Part shown: one piece after another, positions 34,497 through 46,300 of the stretch
How positions within the stretch are numbered: position 1 is the first letter of the stretch
Layout of the letters: each line of letters opens with the position of its first letter
NCBI GenBank assembly: GCA_030386875.1
Contig: CM059562.1
Coordinates: 43,545,757-43,609,756, forward strand
Reading direction: 5' to 3'
Length of the DNA stretch: 64,000 nucleotides
From: Morinoia aosen
Lineage: Eukaryota; Arthropoda; Malacostraca; Amphipoda; Talitridae
Position numbers and translations under genes: made by a program
Notes under the pieces: generated by a model
Database searches by the model: none
The model's input: the letters and a program-made list of their open reading frames with translations, nothing else
What the model was told of the DNA's origin: nothing

Positions 34497-35824
34497 GAAC
34501 GCATCCCGCTCCCACAAACCTGTGTGTTGCACGCCGTGTGCACGATCGCATGAGCCACATAACCACACCAGAGCTCTGTAAGAGCACCCACCTCATTTAC
34601 CCAAACTAAAACATAGCGTTTTGGAATGAGCACGTGTGTGATTTCATTCACGTTGCTAGAATAATAATTACTTTTGTAACTAACTCTCTTTAAAAAGATG
34701 TATTTTGAATGAAACTAATGCTATTTCCATATCTTTTAGTAGTACGGGAATTTTAGACCTATATTGAAAAATTTATACCTGAATATCAATTTCAAAGCTA
34801 CCCGCGTGGACTGAGTCAATGTTATTATCAAAAATTTATTTCGAGTCAGTAGAAAATTTTTTCTATAATCTTTCGTGAGTAATCAGGAGGCCTACAACAC
34901 ATTCGGGCATTATTTTCATGCTCGTTTCATTAGAATTGCCCGAATTTGACAAAATATGTTCTCTAACAAAATATGTTCAATCAGCGAAATCCATAAGATT
35001 GTTTCCAACGCCTACACGCACTTCTCTTGAAAGATTTTCAGGAAATAATCTAGAAGTATGACGTGACATTTTTCTCCTCTTACACGTACAGTGTGCTCTA
35101 AATGCTACACATGCGCTTCTAAACACAATCCAAGCATGACAGGAGGAACACCTCGGGTGGACGAGAGCCACAATGGTGTCTTCCTGAACTTGAAAAATGG
35201 CAATTTTTTATTGTTTCTTACGTTCATTCTAACTACAAGATGCCAGTAAAATCGTTCTTCACGAAATGCAAATTAACTGTTCCTAATCACGCACAACAAA
35301 AATTACAGGGCAAATTTCGAGTAAAGTGTGCTGCGAAGGTGAAGTCAGCCTCGGCGTGAAGTGCAAATCTAAACTATATACTTTCAGTTGAATTCTATAG
35401 CCGCTATCCTTCTAATTCAAAAGTTACAAAGCAATATCACAATTATTATTTTCTATTTACGTCAAAAACTTATAACATGGGAGAAATGTGAATTACCTCT
35501 GATGACACGCATAAATCTGTAAAATATCGCTGAATATTTGATTGGCAAAACTGCCAAACTAAATGAGAAACCTATTGAACAGATTACCAAATTGAAGAAA
35601 ATAGCCACTTTGCGATCAGTTCCCTCGCAGCTCACACTATGAACATCATAATTAACTGATAGCACGTTTTACTGGTGCGGTATTTTATCGTTCGGTGAAA
35701 GATGCGCAACGTAAACGAATTTTGGGATGATATGAGCAAAATGATAATAGAGCTTCACAAAAATATGCCAGCTACCGTAAAATATCTGACGATCTGAATG
35801 TGCTCGTAGGATCGACAGGAACCC

Positions 35825-36013
35825 TTATTCGGCAGCGGACGATGCATAACACGCCTGCAAACATTCGTAGCAGTTGCCGCCCTCGTAACAAACTAGTCTT
35901 CTGTAAGTTGGGCGGGTTGGAAAGTTCACAAGAAGCATGACGCATAGTGAAATTCGAATAATCGTAAAAATGAGGAAATTGAAGAGAGCAAAGATAAGAT
36001 TGGTATTACTCAT
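35825..36013 (-). CDS. Small ORF: hydrophobic N-terminus, Cys-rich C-terminus
   Basis: ATG at 36013 opens a 62-codon ORF with protein-like codons throughout. Residues 6-30 are hydrophobic (NLIFALFNFLIFTIIRISLC) and could be a signal peptide or membrane anchor. The tail contains VCYEGGNCYECLQACY, four cysteines spaced C-x5-C-x2-C-x3-C, and ends before TAA. That is the layout of a small secreted or membrane-tethered peptide. Its ATG overlaps the TGA of the upstream ORF as ATGA. It may instead be one exon of a larger gene or a chance ORF. No family is recognised. Confidence 0.35.
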   Translation of the reverse strand: MSNTNLIFALFNFLIFTIIRISLCVMLLVNFPTRPTYRRLVCYEGGNCYECLQACYASSAAE

Positions 36014-36297
36014 GAGCTCATGCGTGTAGAAAAACTATAACTGAACCATCGTCGGGCGAAGGCTAGCCTCATGAGTGTTGATAAATATGAAAATGAGTCA
36101 GAAAAATTCTGAAGTGCAGTTATATGGTCTAAAGTATCATAACGACAGAAGACGGTAACTCCCACTTGAGAAAAAGAGGACTGCCTCCCCCCAAAAAAAA
36201 CACACCTGCAGTGCTCACCAAATTCGTAAGTGGGAGTTAATGGTATCAGGATCTCACCAACCATGAAAAAAATTAAAGAGAGTGTCCACCCGACCAT
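36010..36297 (-). CDS. Small ORF with signal-like N-terminus
   Basis: ATG in strong context (AAAATGG) opens 95 codons. The N-terminus is hydrophobic (MVGWTLSLIFFMVGEILIPL) and would serve as a signal sequence or membrane segment. The remainder is mixed, with cysteines at EHCRCVF and TVFCRYD. A donor-like GGTTG/GTGAGA early in the ORF suggests it could instead be a short first exon. The stop overlaps the start of the next ORF. The product is unknown. Confidence 0.28.
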   Translation of the reverse strand: MVGWTLSLIFFMVGEILIPLTPTYEFGEHCRCVFFGGRQSSFSQVGVTVFCRYDTLDHITALQNFSDSFSYLSTLMRLAFARRWFSYSFSTRMSS

Positions 36298-37308
36298 TTT
36301 TCATTACCTGAGTTTCATATTTTATCCACATTACTAAAATTATTACTAGTTAGCCTCATATTTTATGCACAAAAATGAATCCAGTGAAGAACTTTAACCC
36401 AATGAACAGATTATTCGTGAAAAAAAAAGTTTGTCAACATTTTTAATAGGAAATAAATTGGTCTCTAAAATTAATGAAATTTTCCACGAGTGATACAAGG
36501 AGAATTGAACGGAACAAAGGCAACCGCCTTCATACACATGAACTGACGCTTCACTGCCACATGTTAGCTCCAAGTCTCGAGCGCACAAATTTTTTGGATA
36601 CCATCATCTGAGAATGAAGAACAGGAATAATTAGAGATTCCAACCACCAAGAATCGTGTAACTTCGTAGGCACAGCTGATGTCAATGACCTAGGTCGAAA
36701 TAAATAACATTAAAACCATTACAACTCCAAGGTCCCTGCATTTGCGTGTTAACATTTAAGACATTAATATGCATTTTTTAGTCGAGAATTGGCATGGGAG
36801 CTAAATTTAAGTTCGGTGAGTGCATTGCTTCGGATCTTGATGCGGCACTCGAGCGTCCGTCGCACGTCGCAGTTGCCACCACAGCGACAGGAGGCGGCGC
36901 CGCAGGTGCGTGCGAACTCCTGACACTCATCACGCATATTGTGGTTCTTGCTTGTTTATTTATAGCTTATTAACATGTAAAACCAGTGAAAATAGTCTTC
37001 TAATCATGAATTTTAAAAAGTGCTTTACAAATTTAAGCTCTCTGTTTACTGCATCACGTACAAGCAGGAATTCTTACGCTAACCAGGTAACAACGCGAGT
37101 GCGTTCTAAGTTCGTCACATGCAAATGTCTGCTGTCTTCGTTGTTCATGAGCACTCCATCCGCGCGTGTCATACTTTAGGTTTCTTTGACACCTATTGCA
37201 CGAATTCTTATCTGTAATTATATTGTTTTACTTCATCGTTACGACGAAGAATCGAATAAATTTTGGATCATTTTCATGATTCTGATAATGATGGTTTTGG
37301 CATATTAA

Positions 37309-37572
37309 CACGTTCCTCGCGTATCGGGCCATATGTGTACCAGTCGGTAAATAGCTCACACGTACCAGTATAAATGAATGCCATTTCATGTTTCGCGACC
37401 TCTTTGAGAAATAACAGATCACATACCAGGTAAAATGTATCGTACAATTGTAGTTTTCATATTTCTCAAGAAGGATAAATAAATATTCGAGCATTAAATT
37501 CGATTTCCCTATTCTGCTACTCACAACCTATCCAAACCAACCGTTTACAACCGCGGAAACGCGGTGAACGTG
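37309..37572. mobile_element. piggyBac-type MITE
   Basis: A 264-bp segment is flanked on both sides by TTAA (37305-37308 and 37573-37576), the target-site duplication of piggyBac elements. The ends are inverted: CACGTTC-CT-CGCGT at the left and, read from the other strand, CACGTTC-AC-CGCGT at the right, about 15 matches over 20 bases. It is too short to encode a transposase. The 98-codon minus-strand frame that covers it is incidental and starts with GTG. A subterminal GTACCAGT word is repeated. Confidence 0.75.
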
Positions 37573-38602
37573 TTAATAGTAAATTTTTTTCAAGATTTAG
37601 AAGATTACTGCTCCTTAATTCGATTTACAGATCGCTTGCGAGCTGCCTTGTTGCTATACAGCGTAAACTCATCAAGTCTTCAGTCCGGGGAACGCAACAC
37701 AGCGCCTGTAAATCAATGCGTTTCGATCGGAAAATTTCAGAAAGAAAACTGCAGAAAATAATTGAAATAGAAACAATTATTTACCTCGTTTTTGCACTTC
37801 ATTTCACGCGATTTTCTTCCGGTTTACTCAATTTCTTGCATTAACGTTCAAAATCGTTTCGGATAAACGTGAAGTTACTCAATTCCAAATGCTAAATGTC
37901 TAATGGGACTAGATATCAACATTAGAAGCGTTTTCCATAACTTATGGAGTCGAAAAAGACTAATTCATTCACGAACCATGCGTCCAAAGCCTCCATACGT
38001 ATTTATGAATGCAAGGAACCGACAGAACTTTACGTCGCAGTCCGTAACCCAGCGAGCATTTAGCTAAAGAAAACTCAATGTAAATAAACCAAGTTTGAGA
38101 GTATAATATAGAAACTTTGTGCCAAAGTAGAATACACTAAAATTGTGCCGTGTTTTTGATGAATGGGTATACGATGAATGAAATATAAGGTCTTCTTGAT
38201 GAAGTAGTCTTTTAATAACTGTTTTGTGTCACGTGTCGTGTCTTCTATTCAAGTGCAAACAGCAGTAAAAGTGTCTAGAAGTTGTGTGTCTGCAGGACAT
38301 TCTGTGTATAGGGTACACACGATGCAGAAATGAAGAATAGGTTTGCTGAATCGTTAAAAAAGCTGAAGTTGCATGAGCAAATATACGAATGACGCTGTAA
38401 ACTTGTAAAGCGTTTTATTTTCTTTCAAGTTCACATTTCTAACAAATGTTTAAAGAGAATATTTTCTAAATTTATAAATGATTCAATAAAATTAATGCTG
38501 CGATGTCAAAATGCCAGTGCCATTAAACAATAATACGAATCAAATTTTATGGTATTTTCCATTGTTACTTGTGTTAAAATAAACTAAATAAAATTGTGAC
38601 AA

Positions 38603-38663
38603 ATGCTTCATTCAAGAAATGGTGTTTTCAAGGTCAGAAATGTCGCCGGCCTAGTCGATTTCG
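38603..38663 (+). CDS. Candidate short first exon
   Basis: ATG followed by 20 codons (MLHSRNGVFKVRNVAGLVDF), ending at TTTCG/GTAAGT, a strong donor. Context and codons are acceptable, but 61 bases carry little evidence. Confidence 0.22.
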
Positions 38664-40190
38664 GTAAGTAAACCATCACTCAAGGATCACTGCGCGTTTC
38701 ATCCCCAGCTCTGCGAGCTCAAAGTTGCTACTATTAAAATCCGTCGAGGTGAATTTGTGAGATGAAAAGTGTGTGACATTAGTGTGGAATATTAGCGTAT
38801 AGTTCCAGGTCTGACTCGGCCGCAGCGAACGGAGGTCTGGCTATAAAAACCTACGATAAATCGATGGATATCAAAATCCGTATAATGATGTTGTCAGGAG
38901 AAATGCGGAGCTCTAAAATAACTGCTCTTTTCCGCTCAACTCTGGGAGCAGAAGACAAATTTCACCGCTGAATAGTAGGAGATGTACAGGATTATCTACA
39001 AAGTTGAGTTGAAGTAGAAGATGCAGACAACTAAATGCCTTGCTCGGCAGGAGTGAGGGACACAGAAGACTTACTCCTAGCTGTACTGCGGTCGATGGAG
39101 CAGAGGACAAACTCCCAACCATGAACGCCATCTCGGCGAGAGATTACTGCGCACCATAGCAAGCCAGCGCGTGCCCCCATCCATAGCCAGACATATTAAT
39201 GTCTCCCGACAGAAGGCAAGTGTGCAGAGGTAAAGCGTGAACACATCACAAAGGGTAATTCCGTATTGACCATCAGCGAATCAACGCTAAATTGGTCATT
39301 TTACGGGCGGGCTGGAGTCTTGATGACCGCGCTATCAAGACTATAACTGCAAGACGGCGTGCACGCTAAAGAGCTCAAATCAGCACAAGGTAAAGCCTGG
39401 TGTGCAGAGAGCACCTCGCTTTGCAGAGCACATTCATTATCATACTGCGCTAATTACACCATTATGAAGCGTGGCGGCGTAGCGCTGGTCGATACATTGC
39501 TTTCTGTAGGAGCTAGACTTCTCGACGTGGCTGTGGCTCGTAAAGTGATATGATTGAGCTGGTGCGAGTCACCCTCGCGGGAATAAAATTGATTCCTAAA
39601 ACAAATGATGCATTATGAGTTTATAAGTTATAAACCAACCACAGAATTTTAGTATGCCATGGGCATGGGCTTTCTATTATTTCACATCAGGTTTTCTATC
39701 CATGGAATTACCGCACTAAACCTCGAAACATATTTATCAAATTCATTGAAGAAAAAAAAATCATGAGCTTATAATGCAATCTGTTATTAATAAAGATAGT
39801 TCGAAGGGTGAATGAAAATCATACACAATAATTAAAACATAACTGAATTGCAGTACTCTCCAATGATTACTTGTTAGCACGATCAATAAACTGTTCGGTT
39901 TGTAATTATAATTTTTCAATTAATTATAACTTCACGATGTCAAAAAATGGTAAAGAGTTGGCGTGTTAAGCTCCTCAGCAAAATTCAGTTGAAAGTATGA
40001 AGAAAAATTAAGCTTAATAATGAATAGATTGCGTGTGTCATGTGTTTTGTGTGACGAAATGAAACCCCTCCTCGAGCATTTTCATTTGACCTCTCAACTT
40101 GCTCGTTTCCGACAATAATTTAACTCGGAAATTGACCGGTCCCGCACATATGAGGTAATAGAAATGACAGAGGAGAACCGCAGGTCTCAC

Positions 40191-40301
40191 TTAAGTACTC
40201 AATGCGTCGTACGGTCTTCCTTAATATATACTGATTACACCACAATGCTGTAGACGACAGAGCAAGTAGATAAGGAGTGTGTAATGCCTGGTCTTGGGCC
40301 A
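40191..40301 (-). CDS. Candidate internal exon, unknown protein
   Basis: On the minus strand GACTATATTTCAG precedes, and TTAA/GTGAGA follows, a 111-nt segment open in only one frame. It reads AQDQALHTPYLLALSSTALW and then NQYILRKTVRRIEYL. Two bases complete an upstream codon and one is left at the end. No family is recognised. Confidence 0.33.
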
Positions 40302-40319
40302 CTGAAATATAGTCGCTGC

Positions 40320-43300
40320 CTGAGCGCAGCGCACCGAGCCTTCTGCAGAGGACTTGCTATGTGTCACGAGTACAGTCTGCGGAGGTGCGCAGCAATTGTG
40401 ATATGATTATGTTGGTTCACGAGGCATGGGGCCTCATTAAGACTCGCTAACATCAAATCTAGTAGCTAAAAAAATTGTTTAATAGTTTGAAAAATGTTAA
40501 GATCATAGCAACAATACTGTTTAACGAGAAGTAACTTCCCTAAATCAATGCTGTATGAGGTAGATGTAAAGGAATCGAAGTACACGAACAATAACAAGGT
40601 AGTGATAAAGTGGGGTCTAACTGTCAGCATACCAGAACAGGATACGTTCATGTGTCACTCAACTGAGACGATGGCTATAAAATGCACTTAACGCTAGCCA
40701 TCACTGCACGTAAAGTATTCAAGAACTATAACTCCACTGACAGCGATACTCTTTAAATGTGCACTCCAATAGCGCAATATTGTCCCAACTCGAGCAAATG
40801 GCAAAATGAATTCTTTTGAACTTGCTAGAGCACAATAAGTGTACGCTATAGCAATACACACGAACTTGTACAGTGACGTGACATGACTTGCACATCCCTC
40901 ACGTGCTTGAATTTGTAATGCACTGTAATCGAGATTGTTAATTGCACCTAAACCTTGCTAGCTGCATGATTTTCAGCAATAGTGGAACAAACAAATGGGA
41001 AAGAATATGTCACGCACTTTCACTTGGTGAGGAGACATATACTGCTTACGGTAAATTCCTTCGAAGTGTATGGCTGCCACACCTGAACGCCTGCCCGTTG
41101 CAGCAGCGCTGCATGTGCTGAGCGTTGACGCCGCAGCGACCCGGTACTATTGCTGCTGTCTTCATTTTGTCCACAATTGTTCAACGGAGTATACTGAATT
41201 TACTGGTTTTGTGAACTTAAATACAACAGTTACATAGTTGGTGGTAACAATTTCTAAAGAATCGAATTACATTTATATCGTAATTTTGCAATTACTGTCG
41301 CACAACTAAAATATTGGAAACCACGGCAAAAATCAGTTTTGTTACCGTCGCGTCGTTAACACCTTTTGTGATCACAGTTTTGTCACTCTACAATTTTCTT
41401 GCAGCCAAGTTGCACTCTTATTAGGAGCGTCTTGATAGTGGTTGGTTGTAATCACATTGATGAGCAATGATTGTGGGTGAGAATTTTTTGCACCCATCTT
41501 ATTTCAAAAGAAAGAACGGTATATGCAGGGCTTATATACTTGTACATATAATTGACTGAATTATTTAAAAAAACTTAAACATTCCTCGCGTGAAAACTTA
41601 ATTATTAAACGCATTTCCATTTTCCGAGCCCTGTAGCGCATGTAGGATTCAAGTGCAGCCAATTTCGTGAGCCAGAATGTTGCCGTCAGATTACGCATGC
41701 AGTGCTGTACCACTGTACCACACGCTGGGAGTGTCCAACCTCTTTTGTCTCCTACATGCTCAGCTCTTTTTGGACAAAACGAAATTTTTTTTACTAGCGT
41801 GCGTGCCATAAGGATAGTTTTCAAGATTGTCGAAGCTCAATCTATTTTTTTTTCCTTATTCACATATTTACGACTGCCATTTAATATATGATAGAAATAT
41901 GGAAAAATTAAACATGAACAATATTAGGACAAATTCATGAAAAGTCTACCGTTAAAAGAATATTCTTATATGCTAACAACAAATTTCATACGCGGCACAT
42001 GTATGTCGCTCTATTTAAGTTGTATTACCACAGATACATTTACACTCAATTCTCAGGTCTGGTACAATACGTCACGCTGCTCTTCAAATGACAATTCAGG
42101 ATGACTGTCAGCGTATTGAATTCAACAACAGCAGAAATTTCACAGTGTTGACCTCACACCAATGAACCCAGATTTCTCAAAACTGGTACGATGTTTGATT
42201 CCAATAATACCGTCTGCATTTGCTGACTAAGCAGTAGTGTGAATCGACCAGGAGAGTCTCTGTACTTTTGTCCACTTGAAGTCAATCACACACACAAGTC
42301 TGATAACAAGTATAAGTTTTACACTTAGAAGGCGTCGTCACCCAAAATTTTATATTGACAATCAGCTAATCTTTTTTCTAATAAAAAATAATTAAAATGA
42401 CTTTAAATTGCTTTTGCATATAAGCTCAACATTTTGACATTTGATTTTAAGAACTATTTTCCGTTCCTCCGTACAAGATAAATTCATTTGATGTAAATAT
42501 CCAACTCATGAATGTCTAAAATATATAAAATACATTGCTTCCATCCACATCCGATACAAAAAGTCACATCGAATTTGAGAGCGCAAGAATCTCAAAATAT
42601 TTCTGGTTCTTTTTACATCTCCTCAAGTGAAAAATATTCATTGAGTTGAAAATACCGAAAGAAAGAAAATGACCTTCCAAGAAGCTGAAAATATATTTTC
42701 AAGTCTACATATGTCCGGTCTCGATATCAAGTAGTTAGCGTGATCAGTCACACCTATGGGATACTTGGCTGTTTATACTCCATCTTTTTTAAAAACTTTA
42801 AAAATTTATAAGTTGCAGATACAAATTGGAAGAACTGAGAGAGTGCATGGAGGTCTAGAAGTTAACCTGCCCGGAGGTAAATATAGAAATACAGAAATTT
42901 GAAGTTTTCTCACACGGTACGTTAATTGCACAGGCCGATCTTCCACACTATCGTTCTATTTGTGAGAATATCAACAGGAAATTTTAAATGAGAAACTGCG
43001 AAATAATACTCAAAAGAATCCTAACTATTCAGCAGTCAAATTATGCAGAGAGGATGTAAAACACGCTTTATGCTCACATCTAAGCAATATCGTTTCTTAG
43101 TTTTGTTTGATGAAATGATCAAAGTTATCCATGAAACGTTCATGGAATAGTTGTAAATGATAGCTGTAAAATTTAGACATTTCCTGTACTTCTGTAAGTT
43201 GGTGTTTCAGTATTAGGACTTGAATGCTTTTCAGGCTCGATAATTTCGACTGTACAGTTTGTCAGAACTCTTCAACTGTTTTCGAAGTCCATTCAAACCG

Positions 43301-46300
43301 TACTCCTTCGCTTCTCAACTGTTTTCAGCCATAGCTTGGCAGCCTTTTTTACCGCGCTTTGCTGATACTTTCGATTGCAGTCGGGGTAACATGTTGAATT
43401 CTATTTCTGCTTAGTCGTATAAAGTTGAGTTGAATTTAGAATCAGCTCGGCTGTTTTTAATAAAATGTGATATTGACAATAGCGTGACGAAGTGTTCGAT
43501 AGACGATATGACACCATTCAACATTTAAGAACGTCAGAGTCACGTATACTCCGTGGCCTTACTTTGACAGCTGGCACAAAGCTGGTCGACTTCAAATCGT
43601 GAGCAAAAAAGAACTGAGCACCAAAGACAAGACGTCTGTATGCTCTCGCTTGCTGCAGTGCCATAGACACTAGCACTGATGTGACCGGTCGGACTTCAAG
43701 TGTCCCAGTTAGTGCATCGGAATAGCATCGTAAATCGCACGCCTTCATCAACTGGACTGCACATCAACACATAAATGAACTCAATCATAGTGCTCAAACG
43801 CGTGCTTTACGTCAGTGTTAGAGGCTGAATGGGAAAGGCTTGTCGCCACTTTTGACTACCGTCACCCAGTAGAGTTAGTACTTCATAGTTTGAGCAACGA
43901 AATGATCTAAAGAGAAATACACGCGCTTATAAAAAGCACGTACATAGCGCGAAAGTATTTAATAGGAGTAATACAAAAATAAATTAATAGCGCACAAAAA
44001 GTTCCCGGAGACGAGTTACTATTGGCTTAGGAAACAAATTCTGGTCAACTTTTTGAGAACCTTTAGGTTATGACATCAATTTTGGGCCTATTGACGTTTA
44101 CCATGAAGCGTAAAATTAGTGAAATGAAAAAAATATAGAAATTTATTCTATGCGAAGATTCACCAGCTATTCATAGATGAGATGAAACGTTGGAAAGTAC
44201 TGTACAGATATCTGACTAAAATTTTTGAGCGTACTCTTTACGCACATTAAATGTAAACGCAGGAGTAAAACTATATTTCAAGCTGCTCTTAACCAGTCCA
44301 ACTTGTTTTGTCTCGGATTCCGTTACAAGAAATCATGATCTGAAACTTAAGATGCGTCGACACGTTGATGCACATTTTAAAGGTAAAAAAAATTTTTTCA
44401 TCATTCCTCACTGTGCTAAACTTCTGTTCAAAAATTTCAATAAGATCCTACATTAAAAACTCAAGAATATTGCTCGAATGTAGTTGTAAAGGAAAAAGCA
44501 GCCCTCGTTACACGACAAGCAGAGAATGGGTGGTCAGCGATTGAGAGCGGGCAGTGCGGCACCAGCAGCAGCGGCGGCCTAGGCGTGCTCGCGGAGCGGT
44601 TAACTGCGGCATATTTTGTTGGTGGACTGAGGAAGGTCTGGAAGATGACGCAGCAACTTTGTGGGTTCCTTTGAGACAGCCTGCTGAAGGCCCTTGAGCA
44701 AATAGGTTCTTGTGATCATTACAGAAGCTAACTAGCAACTAACGAGCCTTCAGTGATGGCATCCAGCAGCCGCGAGTAACAGGGGCTAACGAGACGCTGT
44801 GAGATCATTGCGCTCTACGCACTTGCGCCGCACGCCAGCAGCAGCTATGCGCCACATACGCAAGTCTTTAAGGTAACGTGAGACACCTTAGTCAAGCAAA
44901 GCTCTTCAACGAATTTATAAATGAGCTCGATTGATGATAATGGAGTCCTTCCAAGTTTGTTTTATTTGTTTGTCTGTTAACAGAGCTCAAGAATTTTCAT
45001 TTTCATAAAATGAAAATATAGCATCAAAGGGAACTGAAAAAAAAACGAATATTTACCTTGTGTATTCGGAAACGAGAAATATTATTTGTCACGCTTTGCC
45101 TAGCCTTTATTTATTCTTACTCTCGATGCTCGTAGGAAAGCGTTACCGATAACTGTAAAGAACTATACAAAAAAAATTAACAACTAAATGACTCCAACAT
45201 GCACTCAACTAAGAGAAATTTTATAAGAAATGACATTTACATATCGTAGGTAAAAATAACTAAAAATATTCTGCACGCCATAGTCTTATTTAGGAATCAT
45301 TGTTCAGATGATACTCATACGAACACTAAGCGCGAAGCACACATCAAACTTTTGTACAATTTTACGATTCATAGAAAGCGACGGCTTGAAATTCGTGCAA
45401 TAACTATTCTAAATATCAATGTTTACTCAGAAGAGACCGAAATTTTATAGTCTCCTGAAAAACTCGGTTCTCAAGATCTGTGCTCTGCTCGCCAAAAGCA
45501 TAAACTTCTCTTAAATAAACATCAGAAGGCCGACTCCATTTGCTCGGTTCCGAGTGAACTCGGTGTGAAATCAGGCGTGAAGGAGTGGAACAAAATCCGC
45601 GTGTGCTCATGAGTGAAACGTCCATAAAAGAGTCAAACTCACAAAAATAGTATAATGAGTCTCCTTCCGGCAGCTTAGCTCCACTGCCAGTTCAGGAAAT
45701 TTATTATTCGCTTCAAGACATTATGAAAATCTACAACTTTACGTACTTACATTTGGGAACAGGCAGAACACCAAGCTACGTACGTACCTGCGAGGAAGAA
45801 ATAAAAAATGATTTACACACTAGTTCAAAATTAGCCGTAGAAGTAGAATAAATAGCATAGAAAAAGTTTTCATCAGTAGGCGGGAAGAATGGCCAAGAAT
45901 AAACGAAGAATGGCCAAGCAAAGATTCCTTTAAGACCTAAAGAACACTTTTATGATAAGAATATAACGTGTTGGATTGAAGAACTTTCGTTCAAGACTAA
46001 CTGAAAAACCACTTGAAATTGAAGTTTTTATTTTGAAGCGAGACTATAAAACTTATTCACAATCTGTGGCTAACATTCGTTAAGAGTACATACAAGTGTT
46101 CTTTTCTATTATTGACAAATTCTGTGCAAAAGCGTCGGATGTGAGGTTGATGTTAGCCATTAAATTAGAACCCATTGTGCGTTGAGCTGAGGAGTAGAAT
46201 TAGCTCTGAAATAACATTGAAACAGAGTAGAGAAGAGGCGCAGGGTGAACTAAGGGACGACAGAAGCCGTGCATCGCCTTTAGGCAGATGGGGCAGCCTG

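Noticed and set aside
33849..34596. Long ORFs of RYNSPM-type and SYNASV-type repeats on both strands within the satellite
   Set aside because: They exist because an 18-bp unit is six codons long and lacks stops in those frames. They appear on both strands, shift where 23-bp units intervene and end with the array.
37228..37524. 98-codon minus-strand ORF
   Set aside because: It starts with GTG and lies largely inside the piggyBac-type MITE, so it is incidental.
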